Notes under the pieces: generated by a model
Told to the model about the DNA's origin: nothing
The model's database searches: none
What the model saw: the letters and a program-made list of their open reading frames with translations, nothing else
Assembly (NCBI GenBank): GCA_027029065.1
Contig: JALVGO010000264.1
Span: 1 to 21,239, forward strand
Direction of reading: 5' to 3'
DNA length: 21,239 nucleotides
Source of the DNA: Sulfurovum sp.
Lineage (GTDB): Bacteria; Campylobacterota; Campylobacteria; Campylobacterales; Sulfurovaceae
Shown here: positions 11,985-20,580 of the stretch, in pieces
Layout: every line of letters begins with the position of its first letter
How positions within the stretch are numbered: the stretch's first letter is position 1
Position numbers and translations under genes: made by a program

Positions 11985-13778
11985 TTACATCATCGGCTGG
12001 CCGTTGATGAACAGATGTCCATTTTCGAACTTCAGTACAAAGACAGCATTGTCACCTTCATATTTGGCAAACATCATCAGCATCATTACCATTTGCGGCG
12101 GGACATTTTTTGAGAGCATCTCGAGGTCTTTTTTAGGCAGTACCAGTTTCCCGTCAGCCTGAAGGTATGGCATCAGCATGAGTGCTGCCATCGGATTGTT
12201 CATATTGAGCGGTGCATTGTTTGAAAGCAGTTTGGCATTGATGTTGAAATTGAGCTTGCCAAGATCGACTCTCTTTCCTTGACCGTTGGCATGCACAGCA
12301 TCAAACCCGACAGGTGCGAGGAATACTTCAAAACCATTATGTACAAGTTGTTCACCCATGTGGGTAAGCTTCTGTTCCATCTCAGGTGTAAGTTGGGCAT
12401 TCTGGTCTGCCTGCTGTGTTGCCTGTGCTGAGAATGCCATGAAGTCAGGCAGGAAGTTATAGAGTCCTTTTACACCGTAGCCGAGTTTGAAGTTCTTCAG
12501 GTCGAAGATGGTCTGATTGTGATCGACATCGCGCAAGATTATCTTCTCTACCTGTGATTTTTCTTTGTAGGTGATATTGGCATCAAAGGTACCGTGACCT
12601 GTACCGCTGTAGTTGTCAAGTGCAAAGTCTAGACCTTTTCCTTTTCCTTCCACGCTTTTAAGTGATGCCGTATAGTTAAATGTCAGACCGCTTCCATAAA
12701 GTTTTCCGACAAGATCCAAGGTCTTGGCAATCGTTTCATTCTGCTCTTTTGGAGGATTTTTACTGAGGTCATAGAACGATTTTACCAGTGCTGTATCGAC
12801 ATTGTCGGTATAGCCGTCTATTTTAAAGGATTTCATCGTCAAGGAACCGTTGCCGTTTTTACTCTCTTCAAATTTCACATCGATATCATCGATAGTAAGT
12901 TTGACATCATTGCGTACCTTTTTGTTATGCTCGGATATGTCATATGTAAACTGTGTGTTGTTGAGTGTCAGTGTGACATTTTGCGCATTTTTTTTGCCGC
13001 TGAAGGTCATTGTTGGAAAAGTACATGTCTCTTTGCCAAGATAGAAGTTCTGCTTGTCAATATGACATTCAGGATCTTTGTAGCCGACATGGAACGTTTC
13101 GGTAGTGTTGGTATCGGTCGTATCGAGTGAGAATTGTCCACCAAAAATATCGTATGCGCTTGCTGCATTTTCATCTGCTGCAGTTTTGCGTACATCAACA
13201 TGGGCACCTTTAAGCACAGCATGTACCTTGGCTGTTCCTTCTGTATATGTTTCATCAAGGTCTTTGATACGTGCTTTTTTGAGGTGGTCAGCGGCATCGT
13301 AGGTAAGATAGGCACCGATCTTCTTGCCAGCTACAAGCTGTTTGCCAAACGTTCCCTCTTTGCCGTTGCCCATGTAGTAGACAAAGACACTCTCAGGCGC
13401 ATTGGAGGCATACTTCTTCCAGTCTGTCTCAACACCGATTTTGCTGTTTGCAATGGCTTCACTGACTTTAGCCTGATCTTCCGCATCGAGCGTGTTCATG
13501 TTGAAGAGTCTCAGCAGTGACTGGGCTGCCTTTGGTGCATCTGTAACGGTCAGCAGATAGAGACTTTGGGTATCAGAGTCTTTGGTACGGTTGACATCAA
13601 ATCCGTAAGCGGAGAAGCTGTGAATGTAGCTGTCAAATGCCTGCTTGCGTTTTTCGACGGAAACGGTGGAGGGCTGCACTTGCTGTGCAGTTTCTTTTTT
13701 GCTGTCACTGTTACCACACCCACTGAGTGCGAAGATGGCGGCTGCAGAGAGAATACAGGTTGAGATGGTACGTTTCAT
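11985..13778 (-). CDS. DUF945 (YdgA-like) lipoprotein
   Basis: Encodes 597 residues from ATG at 13778, which lies 6 bases after AAGGA; an ATG two codons earlier abuts that site. A lipoprotein signal ends ALSGC, making Cys21 the lipidated residue. The long mature part consists of beta-rich segments with repeated alternating patterns (for example VTLTLNNTQFTYDISE, SLTMKSFKIDGYTDNVDT, LDFALDNYSGTGHGTFD). It ends with FENGHLFINGQPMM, similar to the C-terminal G-x-L-x-I-N-G-x-P feature of DUF945/YdgA-type proteins. These are envelope proteins of unclear function with some resemblance to AsmA-like proteins. The family call rests on this architecture and is moderate. Divergent from anmK. Confidence 0.65.
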   Translation of the reverse strand: MKRTISTCILSAAAIFALSGCGNSDSKKETAQQVQPSTVSVEKRKQAFDSYIHSFSAYGFDVNRTKDSDTQSLYLLTVTDAPKAAQSLLRLFNMNTLDAEDQAKVSEAIANSKIGVETDWKKYASNAPESVFVYYMGNGKEGTFGKQLVAGKKIGAYLTYDAADHLKKARIKDLDETYTEGTAKVHAVLKGAHVDVRKTAADENAASAYDIFGGQFSLDTTDTNTTETFHVGYKDPECHIDKQNFYLGKETCTFPTMTFSGKKNAQNVTLTLNNTQFTYDISEHNKKVRNDVKLTIDDIDVKFEESKNGNGSLTMKSFKIDGYTDNVDTALVKSFYDLSKNPPKEQNETIAKTLDLVGKLYGSGLTFNYTASLKSVEGKGKGLDFALDNYSGTGHGTFDANITYKEKSQVEKIILRDVDHNQTIFDLKNFKLGYGVKGLYNFLPDFMAFSAQATQQADQNAQLTPEMEQKLTHMGEQLVHNGFEVFLAPVGFDAVHANGQGKRVDLGKLNFNINAKLLSNNAPLNMNNPMAALMLMPYLQADGKLVLPKKDLEMLSKNVPPQMVMMLMMFAKYEGDNAVFVLKFENGHLFINGQPMM

Positions 13779-13810
13779 AGACATTCCTTGTTGGTAGTAA
13801 ATTATGTAGA

Positions 13811-13824
13811 TAGTATACTATAAA
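13811..13824. promoter_or_regulatory. Palindromic divergent promoter region, DUF945-like gene / anmK
   Basis: TAGTATACTA (13811-13820) is a perfect 10-base palindrome containing a TATACT -10-like box on each strand; a further TATAAA at 13819-13824 could serve anmK. The distances to the two starts (about 33 bases to 13778 and 40 to 13863) fit short leaders. Confidence 0.4.
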
Positions 13825-13862
13825 AATATCAATGTTATTAGAGGTGCTCTTAAGAGGCTTTT

Positions 13863-15026
13863 GTGTACTATCGTGACATGAAAAGAGAGAAAAAACGCTA
13901 CATAGGGCTGATGTCAGGTACTTCTATGGATGGGGTTGATGCTGTACTGTGTGAGGTCGATGCAAAACACTGCACACTTCTCTTTACCCATGAACACCCT
14001 TTTCCACAGGAACTTAAAGAGACGATACTCGACGTGATAGCAGGCAGATGTACTTTGGCAGAAGTCGGCACGATAGACCACCGCCTTGGAGTGCTGTTTG
14101 CCCAGGCCGTCAACAAACTGCTCGAAAAGGCTTCTGTCGATCCGCAAAGCATTGCCGCCATAGGTTCACACGGGCAGACGGTATGGCATGAACCCTCATG
14201 TGCTACCCCCTTTTCCATGCAGCTTGGTGACCCGAACATTATTGCCGCACAGACAGGCATTGCTGTTGTGGCGGACTTTCGTCGAAAAGATATGGCATGC
14301 GGTGGAGAGGGTGCTCCTTTTGCACCCGCGTTCCACCGTTTTTTGCTTGGAGAAGAGACAAGCGGTGTCTGTGTGGTCAACATTGGCGGCATTGCCAACA
14401 TCACGGTACTGGGTGAAGCACTCATCGGTTACGATACGGGACCTGGCAATATGCTGATGGATCTCTGGACAGCCAAACATAAAGGTCTCCCCTACGACAA
14501 AGACGGCAACTGGGCAAGAGAGGGAAGGGTTGATTATGGTTTACTTGAAACAATGATGGGGGATGCATACTTTACAAAGCCATACCCCAAAAGTACAGGG
14601 CGTGAAAAGTTCAACGAAGTGTGGTTGCAGAGCGTTCAGCATTCAGCGTTCAGCGCTCAGAAAGAAGCATTGCAAAGCAATGCAAAACAAAATTCCTACC
14701 TCCTACCTCCTACCTCCTCACTAAATCCTGTTGACATTCAGCGTACCTTGTTGGAGTTAACCGCACAGAGTATTGCCAACGAAGTCCTCAAGTTCAACCC
14801 TGATATGCTGATGCTCTGCGGTGGCGGGGCAAGGAATGGGCTGTTGGTTGAACGCATTGCCGCATTGATGCCCAATGTGCATGTGGGGGTGATGGAGGAG
14901 GCGGAGCGTCTTGAAGCGATGATGATGGCATGGCTTGCCTACAAGCGGATGCACCGCGAACCTGTCGCACTCAAAGATGTAACAGGTGTCAAAACCAATA
15001 CCATACTCGGAGGTGTCTACAGATGA
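13863..15026 (+). CDS. anmK: Anhydro-N-acetylmuramic acid kinase (AnmK) carrying a repeat-derived insert
   Basis: Encodes 387 residues. AnmK opens the 1,6-anhydro ring of anhydro-MurNAc and phosphorylates it to MurNAc-6-phosphate during cell-wall recycling. Family motifs are present: YIGLMSGTSMDGVDAVL (ATP site), GSHGQTVWHEP, NIGGIANIT, GYDTGPGNMLMDLW (with the catalytic Asp), KSTGREKFNEVWL and CGGGARN. Between VWLQS and LNPVDIQ about 29 residues (14634-14720) come from two heptamer arrays and a hairpin; other AnmK proteins have only a short linker here. The GTG at 13863 has GAGG 5 bases upstream; an ATG at 13878 fits the usual N-terminus better but lacks a ribosome site. The stop overlaps the amgK start as ATGA. 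Confidence 0.92.
   Translation: MYYRDMKREKKRYIGLMSGTSMDGVDAVLCEVDAKHCTLLFTHEHPFPQELKETILDVIAGRCTLAEVGTIDHRLGVLFAQAVNKLLEKASVDPQSIAAIGSHGQTVWHEPSCATPFSMQLGDPNIIAAQTGIAVVADFRRKDMACGGEGAPFAPAFHRFLLGEETSGVCVVNIGGIANITVLGEALIGYDTGPGNMLMDLWTAKHKGLPYDKDGNWAREGRVDYGLLETMMGDAYFTKPYPKSTGREKFNEVWLQSVQHSAFSAQKEALQSNAKQNSYLLPPTSSLNPVDIQRTLLELTAQSIANEVLKFNPDMLMLCGGGARNGLLVERIAALMPNVHVGVMEEAERLEAMMMAWLAYKRMHREPVALKDVTGVKTNTILGGVYR
14634..14661. repeat. Heptamer array (GTTCAGC) inside anmK
   Basis: Four degenerate 7-base units: GTTCAGC, ATTCAGC, GTTCAGC, GCTCAGA. On the minus strand every unit contains TGA, closing all frames there, while the plus strand stays open and is translated as VQHSAFSAQ. Confidence 0.65.
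14667..14683. repeat. Perfect hairpin between the two anmK heptamer arrays
   Basis: GCATTGC - AAA - GCAATGC, a 7-bp perfect inverted repeat with 3-base loop, lying between the arrays at 14634 and 14695. Confidence 0.6.
14695..14722. repeat. Heptamer array (CCTACCT) inside anmK
   Basis: Three exact copies of CCTACCT (14695-14701, 14702-14708, 14709-14715) and a degenerate fourth, CCTCACT. On the minus strand this reads AGGTAGG repeats with a TAG in each exact copy, resembling the AATTAGG array after hemL in layout. Translated on the plus strand as SYLLPPTSS. Confidence 0.7.
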
Positions 15027-15964
15027 ATGAAAATGAAGCGCTGATACACTGGCTTGAGGGGTATGGTATCGATGCTGCGTTAAAGCCTCTGGCCGGTGAT
15101 GCGAGCCTGCGAAAGTATTACCGCATTGAAGATCCGCTCCACAGCGGCATCGTGATGGATGCTTCTGCGCAGCCCGAGTCGGTCGAACCGTTTGTCGATA
15201 TTGCCCACAGACTCTTTGAAGCAGGGGTGCGTACACCAAAGATCAATGCTTTCGACCTGGAGCAAGACTTTGTATTTATGGAGGACCTTGGCAACCGACA
15301 TTTTTACAATGCTGTTAAAACAGAGGGAACCCACTACTACCCAAAAGCGGTTGAGACGATTGTAAAGATGCAAAAAGCAGACATCTCCGGTCTGCTGCCA
15401 TACGACAGAGATTTTTTGCGTTTTGAGATGGGCTTGATGCAGACGTGGTACCTTGAGAAACATCTTGGTATGGTACTTGCCAAAGAGGAGAAAAAACTTA
15501 TTGGCACAACTCTTGAAAAGATTGCTCATGTGGTGCTTGAACAGCCGCAGGGTATCTTTGTCCACCGTGACTACCATTCGCGCAACTTGATGTTTGACTG
15601 CAACGATGCGATTGCCGTTATCGATTTTCAGGATGCAAGGGCAGGGGCACTCACCTACGATCTTGTCTCTCTGCTCAAAGATGCCTACATGGAGCTGCCA
15701 AACGAGGAGGTGCAACGGCTGGCACTCTATTTTAGGGATATCAGCGGTGTGGATGTGGATGATGCAGCCTTTATGAAATGGTTTGACTTCACGGGGCTTC
15801 AGCGCCATATCAAGATACTCGGTATCTTTTCGAGACTGGCACTAAGGGACGGTAAACCGGGTTATTTGAACGATATCCCTTTGACGCTGAAGTATGTTTT
15901 CGAGGCTGCAGGAAAGTATGAAGAGACACAGCCGTTTGCCAAGTGGTTGCAAGATAGTGTATAA
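15023..15964 (+). CDS. amgK: N-acetylmuramate/N-acetylglucosamine kinase (AmgK)
   Basis: Encodes 313 residues of the aminoglycoside-phosphotransferase fold. The nucleotide-binding start is GDASLRKYYRI (about 25-34). The catalytic loop is FVHRDYHSRNLMF (His181, Asp183, Asn188) and the metal-binding Asp201 is in VIDFQDA. AmgK phosphorylates the anomeric carbon of MurNAc or GlcNAc to give the 1-phosphate used by MurU, bypassing de novo UDP-MurNAc synthesis. The family is easily confused with other APH-fold kinases, but its place between anmK and murU makes the assignment strong. The ATG overlaps the anmK stop (ATGA), so the two are translationally coupled. Confidence 0.88.
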   Translation: MNENEALIHWLEGYGIDAALKPLAGDASLRKYYRIEDPLHSGIVMDASAQPESVEPFVDIAHRLFEAGVRTPKINAFDLEQDFVFMEDLGNRHFYNAVKTEGTHYYPKAVETIVKMQKADISGLLPYDRDFLRFEMGLMQTWYLEKHLGMVLAKEEKKLIGTTLEKIAHVVLEQPQGIFVHRDYHSRNLMFDCNDAIAVIDFQDARAGALTYDLVSLLKDAYMELPNEEVQRLALYFRDISGVDVDDAAFMKWFDFTGLQRHIKILGIFSRLALRDGKPGYLNDIPLTLKYVFEAAGKYEETQPFAKWLQDSV

Positions 15965-15965
15965 T
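15960..15965 (+). promoter_or_regulatory. Possible -10 box for the MNT gene
   Basis: TATAAT overlapping the amgK stop codon, 24 bases before the MNT ATG. It could give the inserted gene (and murU) its own transcript. No -35 box seen. Confidence 0.35.
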
Positions 15966-15988
15966 TTGTCAAAGTAAAAAGGTATAGT

Positions 15989-16283
15989 ATGGATGTTGTA
16001 ACTACAGTAAGAGCGATAAAACCGCAGCTTGAGAGAGAAGGCTTTAAAATTGACGGGATTGTCGGCTCATATGCACACGGTGACTATACAGACAAAAGCG
16101 ATGTCGATATCCTTTATCACGTCGAAGAAAACTTTATTCAAAAGCATAAAGGATTCTCGGCATTTACACGTATTGCAGAAATTAAACATTTTTTAGCAGA
16201 GAAATTGCAAAAAGAGGTTGACCTGATTGCTCTTCGCGGACTCTCTGAAACAGCAAAAAAACATATGCTCTCCAAGGTACTTC

Positions 16284-16291
<8 letters not shown>
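15989..16291 (+). CDS. MNT-type nucleotidyltransferase (MntA-like antitoxin)
   Basis: Encodes 100 residues of a minimal nucleotidyltransferase domain. The active-site pattern is GSYAHGDYTDKSDVDIL: Gly26-Ser27, then Asp38 and Asp40; a third acidic residue is probably Asp78 in KEVDLIAL. Small MNT proteins of this kind usually act as antitoxins, transferring AMP to a tyrosine of the adjacent HEPN RNase toxin. Here no HEPN gene follows, only about 30 bases before murU that hold a possible HEPN start remnant. AAAAAGG lies 6 bases before the ATG. The catalytic residues look intact, so it may still be active as an orphan. It splits amgK from murU, an unusual guest in a cell-wall recycling operon. 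Confidence 0.8.
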
Positions 16292-16993
<702 letters not shown>

Positions 16994-17010
16994 GACTTTT
17001 TTTGTGATTG

Positions 17011-17019
17011 TTGCTATAA
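17011..17019 (+). promoter_or_regulatory. Extended -10 box for the small lipoprotein gene
   Basis: TGCTATAAT, 30 bases before the ATG at 17049, same word as at 11214 and (minus strand) 1955. Confidence 0.55.
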
Positions 17020-17048
17020 TTAGCGTAACTATTTTATAAGGAGAAGAG

Positions 17049-17381
17049 ATGAAACAACTATGGATGATTGCAATAGCGGGGTTGGCAGTTGCAGGGTGTA
17101 GTACAGTACAGCCGTCTGCAAATGAAACAGAAATGAGAGTCATTGACGGAAAGCGTTTTGCAGTTCCGGCAGGTGCGACAACATCAGCACATCTGGCAAC
17201 GGACAAAGAGATCGATTTTTACAAAAAGTCTGGGGTAGAAGGGTGTCAAAAGGGTGATGTTATCTGGGATGCCAAAGGGGCGCAGGAGCAGATCGCCAAA
17301 GCGATCAAAGAGGGTAATCCAAATATCCACAAAACATTAGCAAGACAAGGGCTTATCGGGTGTGCGCATCCGGTAAACTAA
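17049..17381 (+). CDS. Small hypothetical lipoprotein
   Basis: Encodes 110 residues. The lipoprotein signal MKQLWMIAIAGLAVAGC predicts lipidation at Cys17 and anchoring in the envelope. The mature domain of about 90 residues is not recognised. It has two further cysteines, in VEGCQKGD and LIGCAHP, which could form a disulphide in the periplasm, and a short helical stretch (AQEQIAKAIKEGN). A strong AAGGAG site and its own extended -10 promoter precede it, so it is probably expressed independently of murU. It converges on the HAD phosphatase gene with 13 bases between stop codons. Confidence 0.65.
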   Translation: MKQLWMIAIAGLAVAGCSTVQPSANETEMRVIDGKRFAVPAGATTSAHLATDKEIDFYKKSGVEGCQKGDVIWDAKGAQEQIAKAIKEGNPNIHKTLARQGLIGCAHPVN

Positions 17382-17394
17382 TCTTCTGCCGGGA

Positions 17395-18219
17395 TTAGTT
17401 TCCGTTAAGGTAATGTGCCACCGCATCCTCATCATTGCTGTGAGGCAGAACAACATCCGCTACCGCTTTGACTTCATCGAGCGCATTGGCAACGGCGACC
17501 GAAGTGCCTGCCAGAGAGAACATCCCCAGATCATTGACAGAATCACCAAAGACAGTGACATTCTCAGGATATTTGCCAAGATAGTCGATGACTTTGGCAA
17601 GTGCATGTGATTTGTCGCCTTCAGGGTGCAAAATGGTCAAAAACCATCCGCCGCCATACTTTTCGGGTGAGAGTTTCGCCTCTACCGTATTGCCAAAGGT
17701 CTGTTTAATGGCCTCGTAGAGTGGGCGCAGCTGCGCCTCGTAGCCAAAATAGACGATCTTGAGGTTTTGCTCCATGGTGCGGTTGTGCGGGTTGAACTGC
17801 ATACGCGGGTCGTCTTTGTAGCCTTTGAGTACCTCTTTTTGGTAGTCGTTGAGTTTTCGAGGGTAGAGGAACGCTTCGTTGAGGTCGTTGTCTTTGACAC
17901 CGAGGATAAAAGGGTCGATACCGTGTGCAGAGCCTACATCGACCACGGCATCCCCTGTCTCTTTGTCAAGTGTTTTCATGTCGATGAGTTTGCGTTCTGC
18001 GGTGACGATGATGGCACCGTCAAGCAGGATGAGCGGGGCATTGATGTGCAGCTTTGAGAGCAGCTCTTTTGATTTGCTGAAACTGCGTGCCGTCGCCACA
18101 CCCATCAGGGCTTCCTGTGCTTTTTGGTTCCATGTACGGATGCTGAAGTCGCTCAGACTCAGGTCGGAGCGCAGAAAGGTGTGGTCGAGGTCTGTGATGT
18201 AGAGCGGACTATGCATCAT
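17395..18219 (-). CDS. HAD-superfamily phosphatase, Cof/IIB type
   Basis: Encodes 274 residues, cytoplasmic. All four HAD motifs are visible: ITDLDHTFLRS (nucleophile Asp10, acid/base Asp12), VATARSF (Thr43), Lys203 in EGDKSHALAKV, and FGDSVNDLGMF (Asp226, Asp230) for magnesium. The large cap between motifs II and III is characteristic of the IIB (Cof-like) branch, which dephosphorylates sugar phosphates and related small molecules. The substrate is unknown. Being near anmK-amgK-murU, which lacks its MurNAc-6-phosphate phosphatase, it is a candidate, but the known phosphatase MupP belongs to another HAD branch and this gene is on the opposite strand. The start (ATGATG) overlaps the end of the NnrS gene by 11 bases. 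Confidence 0.8.
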   Translation of the reverse strand: MMHSPLYITDLDHTFLRSDLSLSDFSIRTWNQKAQEALMGVATARSFSKSKELLSKLHINAPLILLDGAIIVTAERKLIDMKTLDKETGDAVVDVGSAHGIDPFILGVKDNDLNEAFLYPRKLNDYQKEVLKGYKDDPRMQFNPHNRTMEQNLKIVYFGYEAQLRPLYEAIKQTFGNTVEAKLSPEKYGGGWFLTILHPEGDKSHALAKVIDYLGKYPENVTVFGDSVNDLGMFSLAGTSVAVANALDEVKAVADVVLPHSNDEDAVAHYLNGN

Positions 18220-19402
18220 GCAGCTGTTTTCCGTTGATGAGTACCGGGAAGAAGCGGATACCCCAGAGGATGAACATCACCATCCAGACTGTTGCGGAGA
18301 TGTCAAAGAGCACCATGAAGTTCCAGCCAAACGCTGCTGCCATAGAGGTAAACAGACGCATCACAACCACCACCTGCGTCCAGTTGAAGAGTACCTTCTC
18401 CCACATGCCTGCCTGCATCATATTACCCGAATGTCCCAGTGTCACGCGTGTTCCAAACCCGATGAGTATGGTAAAGACAAAACCGAGCATAAGCACATGA
18501 ATATCAAGTTGTAAAAAGCTTGTACCCGTAAGCATACGCGTAAGGTTTGCCATGGCACCAAAGAGCAAGGCTACCGGTACCCAGTAGAGTGAGAGGTGCA
18601 GTATCCACAGCAGTGGGTTTGGATTGGGGAAGGGGAGTTTCCATGAAATGATCTCTTTGCCGATGACAAATGCCAGCAGCAGGTCAACAATGAAGGAAGC
18701 GTTGGTGTAGATGCCTTCCAAAAGCACATGCAGCAGCAGGAGTACAAACACATTCGGCAGCAGCTTCATATTCTTTGTGTGCATCACATGGGAGAAGAAG
18801 GGTACCATGCGCTGTGCGACAGTAAAGGCGACCATAAAGAGGTAGAGATAGATGCCCATTTCTGTTGCAAGGCCGAGTGCGGGCACATAGAAAAGAGATG
18901 AGAGTATGAAGATCAGATGGGAAAGTACGCCAAACCCCATGGCGGTGTATATCCAGAAGACATCCTGATTGTCAGGCATCTGCGACGCGGCATAGATGCT
19001 GCGCAGGGTCTTGAATACCATGACATGTCCGGCAAAGAGCAGGAACATGCCTCCATAGGAGAGCAAAGGAGAGACGATGCTTCCAAGCACAAAGAGGATC
19101 GACCCAAGGTAAAAGAGGCTGAATATGCGCATATAGACCTTCCTTTCAATCGGCGGTGTTGAAGTAAACCGCGGAAAGGTGGTAAAGAGAAATGCGGTAA
19201 ATGCCGGAGTGAAGAGCAGGTAGATCATGCTGTAGCTGTGAAAGGAAGTTGGCGAAACTCCTAAGTGCAGCACACCTTTATAGGAGAGCATAAAAATAAG
19301 CATGGTTACCAGTGCATTAACAAATGCCAGGAAAAAGAAAGGCTGGTGCGGCTGTGAAAAGAAGTAGCTCTGTTGGGCTTCTTCACTGAATCCTATGTGC
19401 AT
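18209..19402 (-). CDS. NnrS family membrane protein
   Basis: Encodes 397 residues with about 12 hydrophobic helices. NnrS-type signatures include FTTFPRFT after the second helix, AQRMVPFFSHVMHTK in the middle (with possible metal- or haem-binding His), LDIHVLMLGFVFTILIGFG and TRVTLGHSG toward the C-terminus. NnrS is an inner-membrane haem/copper-containing protein linked to nitric oxide tolerance in denitrifiers; its chemistry is unsettled. AAGGGA precedes the ATG. It is co-transcribed with the HAD gene, but that pairing does not by itself suggest a joint function. Confidence 0.85.
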   Translation of the reverse strand: MHIGFSEEAQQSYFFSQPHQPFFFLAFVNALVTMLIFMLSYKGVLHLGVSPTSFHSYSMIYLLFTPAFTAFLFTTFPRFTSTPPIERKVYMRIFSLFYLGSILFVLGSIVSPLLSYGGMFLLFAGHVMVFKTLRSIYAASQMPDNQDVFWIYTAMGFGVLSHLIFILSSLFYVPALGLATEMGIYLYLFMVAFTVAQRMVPFFSHVMHTKNMKLLPNVFVLLLLHVLLEGIYTNASFIVDLLLAFVIGKEIISWKLPFPNPNPLLWILHLSLYWVPVALLFGAMANLTRMLTGTSFLQLDIHVLMLGFVFTILIGFGTRVTLGHSGNMMQAGMWEKVLFNWTQVVVVMRLFTSMAAAFGWNFMVLFDISATVWMVMFILWGIRFFPVLINGKQLHDA

Positions 19403-19423
19403 GTATATCCCTTTTTAATGTGT

Positions 19424-19432
19424 ATCATAACA
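19424..19432 (-). promoter_or_regulatory. Extended -10 box for the nnrS-HAD operon
   Basis: Minus strand TGTTATGAT, 22 bases before the NnrS ATG, in the 53-base gap after the cytochrome c peroxidase stop codon. One mismatch to TATAAT. No clear NO-regulator site could be identified by eye. Confidence 0.4.
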
Positions 19433-19455
19433 AAAGAGTTTGAAAAAAGGTGACA

Positions 19456-20478
19456 CTATTTCATGTCAGGTTTTGGTGTTTTGTCCGTAATGGTTGGAAG
19501 CTGCGGATACTCGATAGCCGGTTTGCGTCCTTTGAGTGCGCCAAAGAATGTCACGATCTTCTGTGCATCAGCATCGGAGATCTCCATACCAAGCTGGGTT
19601 CTGCCCATCTCATGAACCGCCTCTTTGAGAGACCAGATCGCACCGTTATGGAAATATGGTGCTGTTTCAGTGATGTTTCTGAGTGTCGGTACTTTGACCA
19701 TACCGTTTTTGTCACCTTTGAAGTCACCGATATCGGCATATTTGTACTTGCCTACAGCCGGGAACTTCTGCATGCTGCCGCCCAGTGCTACACCGTTATG
19801 GCATGCAGTACAGCCTTTTGCAATGAAGGTTTCAAGTCCCTCTTTCTCTGCAGGAGTCAGTGCATCCTCTTTGCCGTTGAGGAAGTCATCAAAACGGGAA
19901 GGGGTAACCAGTGTTCTCTCAAAGATACCGATGGTTTTAGTAATGGTATTGAAGTCAATCTTGACATCATCCCCGTATGCTTTTTTAAATGCTTCGACAT
20001 ATGCCGGCATAGAGTTGACCCTTGCCTCTACCAGTGAAGGGGCAGCAGCCATTTCCGGTGCAGCCTGCATCGGTCCTTTTGCCTGATCTTCAAGGTCGGG
20101 GCTTCTGCCGTCCCAGAACTGTTTTTGTGCAAAGACGGCATTGTAGACCGTTGGAGAGTTGAGATGATGCGGATTGGCTCTCCATTTGTGTCCGGTAGCG
20201 GCAGAAACACCGTCTACACCGCCCATTCCAAGGTTGTGACAGGTGTTACAGGAGATCAGCCCGCTTTTGGAGAGTCTTGGTTCAAAGTAGAGCTTTTTAC
20301 CAAGTTTCACTCTCTGGGGTGTCACTGTTTTGTTTGGATCAATCAGCTTTGCAAGTGCGGCTTTGTCTGTAGGAATTGCTTTGAGACCTGCATTTTGTGC
20401 TTTTTGTGCAAGTCCTGAAGCACCCAGTACAAAAGAGGTTGCCACAATGGACAACCCTGCCATTTTCATTAACTTCAT
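19456..20478 (-). CDS. ccpA: Di-haem cytochrome c peroxidase
   Basis: Encodes 340 residues from the second of two adjacent ATGs (20478), which is 6 bases beyond the GGAG site. A signal peptide (to about residue 24) sends it to the periplasm, where it reduces H2O2 to water with electrons from small c-type cytochromes. Two haem c sites are clear: Cys77-x2-Cys80-His81 (CNTCH) and Cys223-x2-Cys226-His227 (CTACH). Other family features are HKWR (His97), the FWDGRS segment with the inter-haem Trp122, PYFHNGA (His277) and Met291 in HEMGRTQLG, a likely distal ligand of the second haem. The length is typical. It has its own promoter and appears monocistronic. Confidence 0.92.
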   Translation of the reverse strand: MKLMKMAGLSIVATSFVLGASGLAQKAQNAGLKAIPTDKAALAKLIDPNKTVTPQRVKLGKKLYFEPRLSKSGLISCNTCHNLGMGGVDGVSAATGHKWRANPHHLNSPTVYNAVFAQKQFWDGRSPDLEDQAKGPMQAAPEMAAAPSLVEARVNSMPAYVEAFKKAYGDDVKIDFNTITKTIGIFERTLVTPSRFDDFLNGKEDALTPAEKEGLETFIAKGCTACHNGVALGGSMQKFPAVGKYKYADIGDFKGDKNGMVKVPTLRNITETAPYFHNGAIWSLKEAVHEMGRTQLGMEISDADAQKIVTFFGALKGRKPAIEYPQLPTITDKTPKPDMK

Positions 20479-20506
20479 CATCTACTCCTTTAAATGTTGT
20501 GAGCAG

Positions 20507-20512
20507 ATTATA
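20507..20512 (-). promoter_or_regulatory. -10 box for the cytochrome c peroxidase gene
   Basis: Minus strand TATAAT preceded directly by TG, 28 bases upstream of the ATG at 20478, with AAAGGAG between. Confidence 0.55.
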
Positions 20513-20531
20513 CAATAAAAAGTATTAAAGG

Positions 20532-20569
20532 AAAATAAATATCGTTTAAGAAGTTTGAATATTTATTTT
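20532..20569. terminator. AT-only inverted repeat after the helicase gene
   Basis: Perfect 11-bp arms AAAATAAATAT / ATATTTATTTT with a 16-base loop, in the gap downstream of the helicase stop codon. It contains no G-C pairs, and a long T run follows only on the plus strand, where no gene ends; it may be a weak terminator or just AT-rich sequence. Confidence 0.3.
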
Positions 20570-20580
20570 TTTAAGAAAAA

